Shown here in pieces: positions 36,482 to 45,661 of a stretch of DNA of 64,000 bases. This DNA is from Planctomycetia bacterium (GTDB lineage: Bacteria > Planctomycetota > Planctomycetia > Pirellulales > UBA1268), in NCBI GenBank assembly GCA_026401035.1, contig JAPLNR010000063.1:62001-126000 (forward strand), read 5' to 3'. The stretch's first letter is position 1, and every line of letters starts with the position of its first letter. The position numbers were made by a program, and so were the translations under genes. The notes under the pieces are model-generated. The model saw nothing but the letters and a program-made list of their open reading frames with translations, searched no databases and had not been told where the DNA came from.

Positions 36482-37528
36482 GTGCAATCAGCCAACTCCG
36501 CCTCTGAATCGATCGCCCGTTCCGCCCGGTTCGTCGCGGCGGTTCGCACCCGCGTGGCCACCGTGGTGGTCGGTCAGGACGAGGTCGTCGAGCGGCTCCT
36601 GATCGCCCTCTTCACCGGCGGCCACCTGCTGCTCGAGGGCGTGCCGGGGCTCGCCAAGACGCTGCTCGTGAGCGTGCTCGCCAAGTCGATCGACCTCGGC
36701 TTCCAGCGGGTGCAGTTCACCGTCGACCTCCTGCCGAGCGACATCACCGGCTCAGAAGTGCTCGATCCGAAGTCGGGCGAGTTTCGCGTCGTAAAAGGTC
36801 CAGCCTTCACCAACCTGTTGCTTGCCGACGAGATCAACCGCGCAGCGCCAAAGGTGCAAAGCGCGCTGCTCGAGGCCATGCAGGAGCGGAAGGTCACGAT
36901 CGGCACCGAGACCCACATCCTGCCCGCCCCGTTCCTCGTAATCGCCACGCAGAATCCGATCGAGCAGAGCGGCACGTTCGAACTCCCCGAGGCCCAGCTC
37001 GATCGGTTCATGCTCTGCCACCGGCTCGACTACCCCACGCCCGACGAGGAGCGCGAGGTGCTCCGCCGCAATGCCAGGCTCGGCGTCAGGCGGCTCGAGA
37101 AGGGGGCCGTCGTGCGGAGCGAATTCGACGTGCTCGAGCGGGAGCCGGTGGGCTCGATCGACGACCTCGTCGCCGCGATGGAGGCCGTGCAGGAGATTCA
37201 CGTCAGCGATACCTTCACCGACCACTGCGTGGAGCTGGTGACGCGAACGCGAAAGCATCCTGCGCTCGACCTGGGCGCGAGCCCCCGGGCCGGGATCGCG
37301 ATGGTGAAGGCCGCGCGGGCGCGGGCCCTGATCCACGGCCGGCACTACGTCGTGCCGGAGGATCTCTTCGCGCTCGCCGACGACGTGCTGCTCCACCGCA
37401 TCCGGCTCTCGTACGAGGCGCTCGCCGACGGGATCACGAAGGAGCAGGTGCTCCGCGAGGTGCTCAGGCCGGCCACGAGCGTCAGCCGCAACGGCTCCTT
37501 CGAAGCCAACGGCCGGCTGCACGCCTAG
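36482..37528 (+). CDS. MoxR-type AAA+ ATPase
   Basis: The 348-residue protein starts at GTG 36482. It has Walker A GVPGLAKT at 53-60, Walker B LLLADEINRAAPKVQSALLEAM (in parts, near 115-135), sensor ATQNPIEQSGTFELPEAQLDRFM and a C-terminal lid domain. MoxR ATPases act with VWA and DUF58 proteins as chaperone-like assembly systems. It is the first gene of a seven-gene cluster: moxR, DUF58, a membrane protein, two VWA proteins, a TPR/zinc-ribbon protein and a very large exported protein. Confidence 0.93.
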   Translation: MQSANSASESIARSARFVAAVRTRVATVVVGQDEVVERLLIALFTGGHLLLEGVPGLAKTLLVSVLAKSIDLGFQRVQFTVDLLPSDITGSEVLDPKSGEFRVVKGPAFTNLLLADEINRAAPKVQSALLEAMQERKVTIGTETHILPAPFLVIATQNPIEQSGTFELPEAQLDRFMLCHRLDYPTPDEEREVLRRNARLGVRRLEKGAVVRSEFDVLEREPVGSIDDLVAAMEAVQEIHVSDTFTDHCVELVTRTRKHPALDLGASPRAGIAMVKAARARALIHGRHYVVPEDLFALADDVLLHRIRLSYEALADGITKEQVLREVLRPATSVSRNGSFEANGRLHA

Positions 37529-37568
37529 GTCGGCGGCCCACGCGGATGCCCGACTCGGAAACCACTGC

Positions 37569-38426
37569 ATGGACCTCCTGCTCTCCCCCGCGCCGCTGCT
37601 CGACGCCAACCGTTTTCAGTTGGCGATCCGCCGGCTCGCCGACAGCCTCGGCTACGGCACCGACCGCTCGATCTTCCGGGGCGCGGGCCTCGAATACGAG
37701 CAGTCGCGGATCTACCAGCCGGGCGATCCCGTGAAGTCGATCGACTGGCGAGTGACGGCGCGAACCGGCCGGGTGCATGTGAAGGAATACGAGGCCCCGC
37801 GGCGGATCCCGGCCTGGATGCTTGTCGATACCTCCGCCTCGATGACGACCGGCAGCATCCAGCCCACGAAATACGAAACGGCTCTCTGCATCGCCGGAGG
37901 CCTGGCCCTCGCCTGCCTCGACCGTGCGAGTCCCGTCGGCTGCCTGGGCGTCGGCGGCAGCAGTATCCTTGCCCGCCCTTCGCTCTCGAAACTTTCCGTG
38001 ATGGGCTGGCTCCATCGGCTCCGCCGGTATCGGCTCGACGAGCCGACGGCGGTCGGGCCCGCGGCAGACCTCCTCGAGCCGATGCTCGGCGAGCGGTCGC
38101 TCCTCTTCGTGCTCTCCGACCTCCATGATCCGCAGGCGGCGGAGGGGCTCGCGCGGCTCGCCCAGCGGCATGATGTCTGTGCGCTCGTGCTCCGCGATCC
38201 GGCGGAGCGCGGTCTTCGCGCAGGTTTCATCCGCGGCCGCGAGGCCGAGACAGGCCGCGCGATCACCACCCGCGGCGGCTTTCATCCGTCGGTGGCCGAG
38301 GAGCGGCTGGCCGCGCTCGCGCCCGCCCGCATCGACGGCCTCGTGATCGACACGGATCGTCCCTATGCGGCCCGGCTGCGGCTGCTGCTCTCGCGGCGGC
38401 GCCTGCTCGACGGAGGACGCCGCTGA
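37569..38426 (+). CDS. DUF58 protein of a MoxR operon
   Basis: The 285-residue protein has the DUF58 signature YQPGDPVKSIDWRVTARTGRVHVKEYE (in two parts) and a VWA-like core with MLVDTSASM, the MIDAS-type DxSxS. It is a typical partner of MoxR ATPases. The stop overlaps the next gene start (TGATG). No membrane helix is seen, so it probably works in the cytoplasm. Confidence 0.9.
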   Translation: MDLLLSPAPLLDANRFQLAIRRLADSLGYGTDRSIFRGAGLEYEQSRIYQPGDPVKSIDWRVTARTGRVHVKEYEAPRRIPAWMLVDTSASMTTGSIQPTKYETALCIAGGLALACLDRASPVGCLGVGGSSILARPSLSKLSVMGWLHRLRRYRLDEPTAVGPAADLLEPMLGERSLLFVLSDLHDPQAAEGLARLAQRHDVCALVLRDPAERGLRAGFIRGREAETGRAITTRGGFHPSVAEERLAALAPARIDGLVIDTDRPYAARLRLLLSRRRLLDGGRR

Positions 38427-39184
38427 TGACAAAGACGACCGAGTCCACCACGGTCGGCAGACCCTACACGATCGAAAACATCGTGCTGCCGGGCACGAAG
38501 CTCGAGCCCAAGGCCGATCCCGACCGCACGGCGCCCGTGTCGATCCGCATCGTCGATGCCGCGCCACATGGCACGAGCCTCCGCTACACGCTCGAAGCCA
38601 CCGGCTGGGAGCCGGGCGCGCACGACCTGCGGGAATTTCTCGTGCGGGCCGACGGCACCGCGACCACCGATCTGCCGCCGATTCCATTCGCGGTGCAGAG
38701 CGTGCTGATGGTCGGCATTCCGCGGGTGAGCACGCCTGAGCCGGTGCCCGTGACCGGCCTCGCGGGCTACCGGCAGCAGGCGATCCTTGCGGCGGCCCTC
38801 TGGCTCGCTGGGCTGCTCGCCCTTGCCTGGCTGCTGCGGCGTCGACGCGGTCAGACGGAAGCTGCGACGACCGACGCCGCCACGACTCCGGCCGAGCAGC
38901 TCTCCCGGCTGATTGCGAAGGCCCGGGGCGGCACGCTCGCCCCGGCGGACGATGCGGCGATCGAGCGGCTTGTCTACGACGCCTGGCGGCGGTCGCTTCA
39001 TCTCGACGATGCCAATCCGCGATCGCTGGTGGCGGCGCTTCGCCGCGACGAGGCCGCCGGCAGGGCGATCTCCCGGATGGAGGCCTGGCTCCATGCGCCG
39101 CGCGGCAGCGACGCACAGCCGAGCGAAGCACTCGACGTGGCCGCGCTCGTCGAAGGCCTGCTGCCGAAGGAGCCGCGGCGATGA
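38426..39184 (+). CDS. Membrane protein of the MoxR/VWA operon (DUF4381-like position)
   Basis: The 252-residue protein has an N-terminal soluble part (about 1-105) without a signal peptide. One membrane helix (about 118-137, AILAAALWLAGLLALAWLL) is followed by basic RRRRG, then an alpha-helical C-terminal part. In MoxR operons of other bacteria this position often holds DUF4381 proteins, and the topology fits, but the sequence is not clearly recognisable. It overlaps genes on both sides by 1 to 4 bp. Confidence 0.65.
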   Translation: MTKTTESTTVGRPYTIENIVLPGTKLEPKADPDRTAPVSIRIVDAAPHGTSLRYTLEATGWEPGAHDLREFLVRADGTATTDLPPIPFAVQSVLMVGIPRVSTPEPVPVTGLAGYRQQAILAAALWLAGLLALAWLLRRRRGQTEAATTDAATTPAEQLSRLIAKARGGTLAPADDAAIERLVYDAWRRSLHLDDANPRSLVAALRRDEAAGRAISRMEAWLHAPRGSDAQPSEALDVAALVEGLLPKEPRR

Positions 39185-40095
39185 GTTTTGCGCATCCGTG
39201 GGTGCTTCTCCTGCTCGGCCTGCCACTGGCACTCATCGCCCGTCTCTGGCGGCGCGGCGGTGGACGCGTGGTGCTCCCCTTCGATCACCACCCGCATCGC
39301 GGCGGCCGCTGGCTCCGCGTGGCGATCGATTCGGCCGAGACGCTGCTGCCCCTGCTGGCCGCCATCGGCATCGTGATCGCCGCCGGGCCAACGCGGACAG
39401 GCGAGCCCAAGTCGCGGCGGATTCTCACGAACATCGAATTCTGTGTCGACGTGTCGGGCAGCATGACGGCCCCCTGCGGCGAGGGCACGCGGTATGATGC
39501 GTCGATGGCGGCCATCGACCGGTTTCTCGGGGCCCGCGCGGGGGATGCGTTTGGGCTGACGTTCTTCGGCTCGTCGGTGCTCCACTGGGCGCCGCTCACG
39601 ACCGACCCTTCGGCACTCCGCTGTGCCGTGCCGTTCATGAAGCCGGGCAACCTGCCGATCTGGTTCGGCGGCACGGAAATCGGCAAGGCCTTGCTGGCCT
39701 GCGCCGAGGTGCTCGACGCACGCCCGGAAGGCGACCGCGCGATCGTGCTCGTCTCCGACGGCATGAGTTTCGACCTGAACGGCGACAACGAGGCGCGGGT
39801 GGCCAAGACGCTCCAAGACAAGCGGATCGCGCTCTGGGCGATTCACGTCGCGGAAACCGAGATTCCCAGCGAGATCATCGACCTGGCGGCGGCAACGGGT
39901 GGCGCCGCCTTCCATGCAGACGATCCCGGCACGCTCACCGACGTCTTCGGCCGGATCGACGCCATGCAGAAAACGAAGCTCGCCAAGACCGCGGCCGAGA
40001 CGGTCGACTTCTTCGCGCCTTTTTCGATCGCGGGCCTTTCATTGCTCGGCCTCGCCACGCTCTGCTCGTTCGGTGTGAGGTACACGCCATGGTGA
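39181..40095 (+). CDS. VWA-domain membrane protein (BatA-like)
   Basis: The 304-residue protein has an N-terminal helix (about 6-20), a second hydrophobic segment (about 55-70), a VWA domain with CVDVSGSMTAP (MIDAS DxSxS) near residue 98 and VLVSDGMSFDLNGD near 190, and a C-terminal helix (FSIAGLSLLGLATLCSF). This is the BatA/BatB layout. Position 3-4 in the operon fits Bacteroides aerotolerance-type systems. It overlaps the next VWA gene by 7 bp. Confidence 0.87.
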   Translation: MSFAHPWVLLLLGLPLALIARLWRRGGGRVVLPFDHHPHRGGRWLRVAIDSAETLLPLLAAIGIVIAAGPTRTGEPKSRRILTNIEFCVDVSGSMTAPCGEGTRYDASMAAIDRFLGARAGDAFGLTFFGSSVLHWAPLTTDPSALRCAVPFMKPGNLPIWFGGTEIGKALLACAEVLDARPEGDRAIVLVSDGMSFDLNGDNEARVAKTLQDKRIALWAIHVAETEIPSEIIDLAAATGGAAFHADDPGTLTDVFGRIDAMQKTKLAKTAAETVDFFAPFSIAGLSLLGLATLCSFGVRYTPW

Positions 40096-41171
40096 CCGGC
40101 GCCATCACGACTGCCGGACTTCTCGCCGCGGGGATCGCGCTCCTCTGGGCGCTCGCGGAGGTGGTGCATGCACGCCGCGTCCGCCGGATCGGGCCGCTCG
40201 CCTTCGGGCCTGGGCAGCCCGACCAAAGAGGTTCGTCGCGGCCGGCATCCTGGGTTGCTGTGGCTCCAGCGCTGCGGGTGGTTTCCGCTGCCGCGCTGGC
40301 CTTCGGGCTCGTGGCCCTGCTGCTCGTCGAGCCGGCGGCCCATGGCGGAAAGGCGACCGAGGCCAAAAAGCTCCGCCATCTGGTCGTCGTGCTCGACGTG
40401 TCGCCAAGCATGCGACTGGCCGATGCCGGTCCTGATGGCAGGCAGACTCGGCGGGCGAGGGCGGCGACGCTCATCCGCAGCGTGCTCGCGCGAGTGCCGG
40501 TCGAGCAGTATCGCGTGAGCGTCGTCGCGGTGGCGAACGGAGCGCTCCCCGTCGTGGAAGACACCCGCGATGCCGACGTGCTCGCGAACATCCTCGACGA
40601 CCTGCCACTCCACTTCGCCTTCAAGGCAGGGAAGACCGATCTCTTCGCGGGGCTCGCGGAGGCCGCGCGGATCGCGAAGCCTTGGCGGCCCGGGAGCACG
40701 ACGGTGCTTGTCGTCACCGATGGCGACACCGTGCCCGCCACCGGCCTGCCGCGGATGCCCGCGAGCGTGTCGGGCGTGCTGCTCGTGGGGGTCGGTGATG
40801 CGGCGGCCGGACAATTCATCGACGGCCACATGTCGCGACAGGATGCAGCCACGCTGCGGCAGGTGGCCGCGCGGTCGAGCGGGCTCTACCACGACGGTAA
40901 CGTGAAACAGGTGCCGACCGACAGCCTCGTGTCGCTCGGCATGGTGCCGCGGCAGCGGCTGATCGATCGGCTGGGGCTGCGGGAAATGGCCATGGCGTGC
41001 GCCGTCGCGGGAGCGGGGATGCTCAGCTTGCTGCCGGTGCTCCTCGCGGCCTTCGGCACCGGTTACCGCCCCGGAATCCCGCCCCGCCCCCGTGATAGAT
41101 TGCGGCAATCCGTCGTCTCGACCAACTCGTCCAGTTCGACCAGGAGAACCCTTGCATGCGAGCCATCCTGA
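40089..41171 (+). CDS. VWA-like membrane protein (BatB-like)
   Basis: The 360-residue protein has a helix at the N-terminus (about 6-20), another at 60-80, a VWA-like domain with VVLDVSPSMRLAD near residue 103 and VLVVTDGDTVPATG near 215, and a C-terminal helix near 300-320. DxSxS is kept as DVSPS. It probably pairs with the preceding VWA protein. The last codons overlap the next gene by 16 bp. Confidence 0.8.
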   Translation: MVTGAITTAGLLAAGIALLWALAEVVHARRVRRIGPLAFGPGQPDQRGSSRPASWVAVAPALRVVSAAALAFGLVALLLVEPAAHGGKATEAKKLRHLVVVLDVSPSMRLADAGPDGRQTRRARAATLIRSVLARVPVEQYRVSVVAVANGALPVVEDTRDADVLANILDDLPLHFAFKAGKTDLFAGLAEAARIAKPWRPGSTTVLVVTDGDTVPATGLPRMPASVSGVLLVGVGDAAAGQFIDGHMSRQDAATLRQVAARSSGLYHDGNVKQVPTDSLVSLGMVPRQRLIDRLGLREMAMACAVAGAGMLSLLPVLLAAFGTGYRPGIPPRPRDRLRQSVVSTNSSSSTRRTLACEPS

Positions 41172-41887
41172 TCCTGCTTTGGCTTTTGATCCCGCTCGGG
41201 GCGATCGCCTACCACTACGGCCCCGGCGTGGATGGGCAGGCCCGTGACCACGCCGCCGAGGTCATCGCGAAGGCCGAGAAACGACTCGCCGAAGACGACC
41301 CGGCCGGCGCCGTCCGTGCCTACGACGAGGCGGTCACGTCGCTGCCCGCCTCCGACATCGCCACCGCTCGGCGGCTCCGGATCGAGCGGGCCAAGGCGCG
41401 GATCGCCGCCAGCCAGTTGGCCGAGGCATCGCAGGAACTCGGCAGCCTCGTCGAGGAACTCCAGGCCGATTCCGCCGCCGATCCGCGGCTCGTCGACGAT
41501 GCCCGCGACGCCCTCGCCGCGAGCGACTTTTATGTCGCCTGGCTCAAGCGGCTGGAGGGACTCTCTCGGGAGGAATGGGAGCCGCATGCCGAAAGCGCCC
41601 GCCAGACGTGGCGGCGCCTTGCCGACGAAGCAGAGGCCGACGGTGACACGCAGGCCCGCGACCGCCACGCCAAGGACCTCGAGGCCGTGGTTCGCCTCGC
41701 CCGGATGGAGCCCGACGAACTCCAAGGCCTGCCCATCCCGAAGGAATGCAAGGCCTGCAAGAGCGGCAAGTGCCGCAACTGCCGGGGCGGCAAGAAGCCT
41801 GGCCGCAATCCGGGCCAGGGACAGGGCCAGCCAAAAGACGCGCGGGGCGCTTCGAGCGGCCCGCCACCTGACGATTCAGGGTCGTGA
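41156..41887 (+). CDS. Exported or membrane-anchored helical protein with CxxC zinc-knuckle
   Basis: The 243-residue protein has a hydrophobic N-terminus (about 3-18, ILILLWLLIPLGAIA) and alpha-helical TPR-like repeats (about 30-190; AEKRLAEDDPAGAVRAYDEAV). A C-terminal motif CKACKSGKCRNCRGG (C-x2-C-x4-C-x2-C) near 198-212 resembles the DnaJ zinc-binding repeat. The tail is rich in Gly, Pro and Gln. It may be an anchored adaptor of the MoxR complex; this is inferred from location. It overlaps its neighbours on both sides. Confidence 0.6.
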   Translation: MRAILILLWLLIPLGAIAYHYGPGVDGQARDHAAEVIAKAEKRLAEDDPAGAVRAYDEAVTSLPASDIATARRLRIERAKARIAASQLAEASQELGSLVEELQADSAADPRLVDDARDALAASDFYVAWLKRLEGLSREEWEPHAESARQTWRRLADEAEADGDTQARDRHAKDLEAVVRLARMEPDELQGLPIPKECKACKSGKCRNCRGGKKPGRNPGQGQGQPKDARGASSGPPPDDSGS

Positions 41888-41916
41888 AGACACGCTTGGA
41901 GAGGAGCCGGGAAACG

Positions 41917-44900
41917 ATGCCGATGCACAGACTGATGTTTCGCAGGATGACCGACGCAACTGCCGCGCGCGGCACCCGGGTGGCGGTTTGGCTTGCCATG
42001 GCCTTGGTCGCGCCATGCCTCCAGCCGGCCGTGGCCTCAGCCGGCGAAGACACCGAGGAGCAAGCCGCGAAGGTGAAGGCGGAACAGGAATCACGGCAGT
42101 GGATCGAAAAGATCAGGAAACTCTCATTCGACCGCCGCCCATCGGCGCTCCTCGGCGGGACCGTTGACGCCGTGGATTCCGTGCCTGCTGACAGCGCAAA
42201 AGCAGAGGATGCGCCTGAAACGCAATTGGAAGCCTTCCGCAAGGATGTCAACGCCGGCCGTTGGGAGCAGGTCGGCGGGTTCCTGCGATCGCTGCCGCAG
42301 CAGGAGGCGATCGTGGCTGCCGACCACCTGCTCGAGGCAGTCGGCAAGATGCCGCCCGCGCAGCCCGGCCCCGACGGCCGGCCGCTCGCGTCCGAAGGCC
42401 CCGTCTTCACCGCGGCCGATATCGTCGAGATCGCGCGGGCCCTGCCCGTGCCGATCGACGAGCCGCGGCAGAAGAAACTTGGCGCCCTCGCCAAGCTCGC
42501 GATCGACGGGGGCACGGAGCCGACCGATCTGGCAAAAGCGGTCGCGGCCGAGGCGGATCGCGATGCAACGCAGCGAAAGTTCGATCGTCGGGCCGTGGCC
42601 GTCATCCTCGCCGAGAGCGGTCGGGCCGATCTCGTGGATCCATTCGTTCCCGCCGTCGATGTGGCGGTCGCGGACAAGGATTTTGCGGGGCTGAAGCTCC
42701 GTGTGCGGCAGTTGAAGGCGGCCCGGGACCGCGACAAGGCGAACGTCTCTCTCGACGATGTTTGGAAGGCCGTCCGCGGGCTTCTTGCGATCGACTCGAA
42801 AACTGTCGCGGATCGCCGCTATGCCGTGGAGCAGGCCACCGAACTGCTGCCGCTCTTGCCAAGCGAGGATGCACACGAGTGGCTCGCCGCCGTCACGGCA
42901 GACAATCCGCAGATGGCACAGGAGGTGCTCGCCGCGATCGCCGCCCACGTTGCCGTCGGGCTGCAAAAGCAGCCGCGCGACGTGGAATCACGCACGCGGT
43001 GGCTCAAGCTCCTCGACACCGCGGTCGATGGCATCACGGCCTCGAAGGCCGCACAGGATCCCGGCTGGAGGGAGCCCCTGTCGCTCGCCGCCCGTGCCTG
43101 GACGGCCGAGGCCGTCCATTCCGCCGCGCACGACACGAAAGACACGTCGATGAAGCGCGACCGCTTCGGCAACATCTTTTACTGGGAGGAGCAGCAGGCC
43201 GAACAGCAGCGGCAGCAGCTGCCGCAGTGGCCGGTGAAGCTCGCCGACGCGCTCGACACCCGGCCCGACGACAACTGGCTCGCCCTCCTCGATTCCACCG
43301 AACGGCCGGCGGTGCAGCGCGCGGTGATCGCCCTCCACTGCAAGGCGGGAGAGCCCGACCAGGCGTTGCCACTGCTCGAGAAGCTCGCGGCCTCCCACCC
43401 GGAAACGGCCCAAAGCCTCGTCAAGCCGATGCTCGACGCCTGGAAACTGGCCCACGATCCCAACGATGAGCGGACGCGACCGATGCCGTTCTTCTACGCC
43501 TTCGGAATGGAGCAGCGGCAGGGAGGCATCCCGCTCACCCGCTCGCTGCAGGAGCGGAACCTCGCCGCGCTCGAGACCTTCGTCGAGCGACTGCGGGCCC
43601 TGCCGCTCGGGCCCCTCGATGAAAAACTTCTCGTCGACTGCTTCACCACCTGCCATAGCGTCGCCGAGGTCTACAAGCCCGAGGCGATTGCCTCGGTATT
43701 CGGCCCCGTCGAACAACTCGCGCCCACAGCGGTCGCCCGGCTGGCGGCCAAGATGCGGGCCAACCTCGCCGGCACCTGGCAGAAGCCGAGCGTGCAGGAG
43801 CATGCCAAGACAAAACGCCGCGAGGCCGACATCCGGGCCGAGGTGATCAAGGGCTATGAGACGGCGCGGCGGTTCATCACCGCGGGTCTGGCCCGGCATC
43901 CGAACCACTGGGCGCTGCTGGGGGCCCAGGCGGCGCACGCCCACGACGCGAACGACTACGAGAAGAGGATCGCCGACACGCCCGACTTCACGAAGAACCG
44001 CCGCGCAGCCCTCGACGCCTTCGCCGCCGCGGGCAAGGCCTATGCCGCCGCCACTGCCACCCTGCCCCGCGACGACTGGCAACCCGACCTCTTGGAGACC
44101 TGGTTCCTCGCGGGCTGCGGCGCCTGCGATGCCGGCCGGATCGACGAGACGACGCAGGGCGTCGACGGCGAGAGTGAGAAGATCCGCGCGGTGATCGATG
44201 CGATGGAGCCGGAGCAGCGGGAGTGGCACAAGGAGCGATTCGCCGCCTCCCTCGTGTCGCGGCTCTCGAGGCTGAACCCCGCCGTGAAGTACCGCGTGGT
44301 CCGCGCGGGGTTGGAGGTGGCCGGTGATCACCCGAAGGCCCGCGAGGCGCGGAAGGTCGTCGACTACTATGCCGATCTTACCCGTGAGATCGAACTTCGC
44401 GCCGATATCGATGGGTCCGACCGCGTGGGCCACGGCAGGCCCTTCGGCGTGCTCGTGTCGCTGCGGCACACCCGTGAGATCGAGCGGGAGTCGGGCGGCT
44501 TCGGCCGCTATCTGCAGAACCAGAAGACGGGCAACCCGTTCGCCTTCAACTTCGGCCGGCCGCTCGAAAACTACCGGGAGAAGTTCGAGGAGGCCGCGCG
44601 AAAGGCGCTCGGCGAGTTCTTCGACGTGAAGAGCATCACGTTCGAGTCGGAGGCCGTGCAGAGCCGGGCCGATGCCGAGTATGGCTGGCGGCGGACGCCC
44701 TATGCCTATCTTGTTCTCGCGGCGAAGGATCCGAAGATCGACCGCCTGCCGCCGCTGCGGCTCGACCTCGATTTTCTCGACACCGCGGGCTACGTGATCC
44801 TGCCGATCGAAAGCAGCGCGACCGCCCTCGACGCCGTCACGGAATCGCCGGAGCCGCGTCCCTACGCGAAGCTCTCGCTCACGCAGATCCTCGACGACCG

Positions 44901-45597
44901 CAAGGCCCACGCGGGGGAGGTGACGCTCGAAGTCCGGGCCGCAGCCCGCGGGCTCGTGCCCGATCTCGATGAGTTGCTCGACCCCGCGGTTGCGGGCTTC
45001 GAGGTGGCACATGTCCGCGACGACGGCCTCGCCGTGTCGCGGTTCGACCCCGATGCATCGGAACCGGTCGTGCTGTCGGAGCGCAGCTGGGCCGCCACGC
45101 TCAAGCCGAAGGCCGGCGCCGAGCCCGCGACACGCTTCGTGTTTCCGGAGCCCAAGATCGAGGTGGCCGAGTCGATCCTGCAGCGGTACGACGACGCCGA
45201 TCTCGTGACGGCCGAGCAAGCGGTCGCGTTCGGTGGCCGGATCGCACGGCGCTTCCCGCGGTGGCCGCTCATCGCGGGCGTCACCGGCGGATCGATCGCC
45301 CTGCTCGGGTTTCTGGTGTTGCTCTGGCGCGCGCTTGCCAATCCGACACCGATCGGGCCGCACCGGTTCAGCGTGCCCGAACCGGCCACGCCGTTTGCCG
45401 TGCTGCAGCTGCTTCGCGACATCCAGAGCACCAACGGCCTCGACGACCGCGGCCACGCGGAATTGCAGGACTCCATCGAACGGCTCGAGCGCACCTTCTT
45501 TGCCGACGACACTGCGGCAACCGCACCGGCGGCTGATCACGACCTGGCAGCCATCGCCGGATCATGGGTGACACGGGCCCGGCCGCGGCGGACATGA
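41917..45597 (+). CDS. Very large exported protein with C-terminal membrane anchor, end of MoxR operon
   Basis: The 1226-residue protein has a signal-like N-terminus (about 15-42, AVWLAMALVAPCLQPAVASA) and long alpha-helical stretches, and resembles no family that I can name. The C-terminal third has beta-rich segments (EVTLEVRAAARGLVPDLDEL and ATRFVFPEPKIEVAES). A membrane helix follows (about 1120-1145, WPLIAGVTGGSIALLGFLVLLW) and a short cytoplasmic tail. I prefer ATG 41917, preceded by AGGAG, over GTG 41884. The position matches BatD/BatE-like large proteins of Bat operons, but the size and sequence are unlike the typical ones. Confidence 0.62.
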   Translation: MPMHRLMFRRMTDATAARGTRVAVWLAMALVAPCLQPAVASAGEDTEEQAAKVKAEQESRQWIEKIRKLSFDRRPSALLGGTVDAVDSVPADSAKAEDAPETQLEAFRKDVNAGRWEQVGGFLRSLPQQEAIVAADHLLEAVGKMPPAQPGPDGRPLASEGPVFTAADIVEIARALPVPIDEPRQKKLGALAKLAIDGGTEPTDLAKAVAAEADRDATQRKFDRRAVAVILAESGRADLVDPFVPAVDVAVADKDFAGLKLRVRQLKAARDRDKANVSLDDVWKAVRGLLAIDSKTVADRRYAVEQATELLPLLPSEDAHEWLAAVTADNPQMAQEVLAAIAAHVAVGLQKQPRDVESRTRWLKLLDTAVDGITASKAAQDPGWREPLSLAARAWTAEAVHSAAHDTKDTSMKRDRFGNIFYWEEQQAEQQRQQLPQWPVKLADALDTRPDDNWLALLDSTERPAVQRAVIALHCKAGEPDQALPLLEKLAASHPETAQSLVKPMLDAWKLAHDPNDERTRPMPFFYAFGMEQRQGGIPLTRSLQERNLAALETFVERLRALPLGPLDEKLLVDCFTTCHSVAEVYKPEAIASVFGPVEQLAPTAVARLAAKMRANLAGTWQKPSVQEHAKTKRREADIRAEVIKGYETARRFITAGLARHPNHWALLGAQAAHAHDANDYEKRIADTPDFTKNRRAALDAFAAAGKAYAAATATLPRDDWQPDLLETWFLAGCGACDAGRIDETTQGVDGESEKIRAVIDAMEPEQREWHKERFAASLVSRLSRLNPAVKYRVVRAGLEVAGDHPKAREARKVVDYYADLTREIELRADIDGSDRVGHGRPFGVLVSLRHTREIERESGGFGRYLQNQKTGNPFAFNFGRPLENYREKFEEAARKALGEFFDVKSITFESEAVQSRADAEYGWRRTPYAYLVLAAKDPKIDRLPPLRLDLDFLDTAGYVILPIESSATALDAVTESPEPRPYAKLSLTQILDDRKAHAGEVTLEVRAAARGLVPDLDELLDPAVAGFEVAHVRDDGLAVSRFDPDASEPVVLSERSWAATLKPKAGAEPATRFVFPEPKIEVAESILQRYDDADLVTAEQAVAFGGRIARRFPRWPLIAGVTGGSIALLGFLVLLWRALANPTPIGPHRFSVPEPATPFAVLQLLRDIQSTNGLDDRGHAELQDSIERLERTFFADDTAATAPAADHDLAAIAGSWVTRARPRRT

Positions 45598-45661
45598 GCG
45601 GAGCATCCCCGGCCTGGGGAATGTGCTGGCCGTGAGCCGAGATGCGATCTATGCTTTTCCT

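Noticed and set aside
42988-45540. An 850-codon minus-strand frame inside the large MoxR-operon gene
   Set aside because: Antisense shadow; the plus-strand frame has a signal sequence, membrane anchor and operon overlaps.
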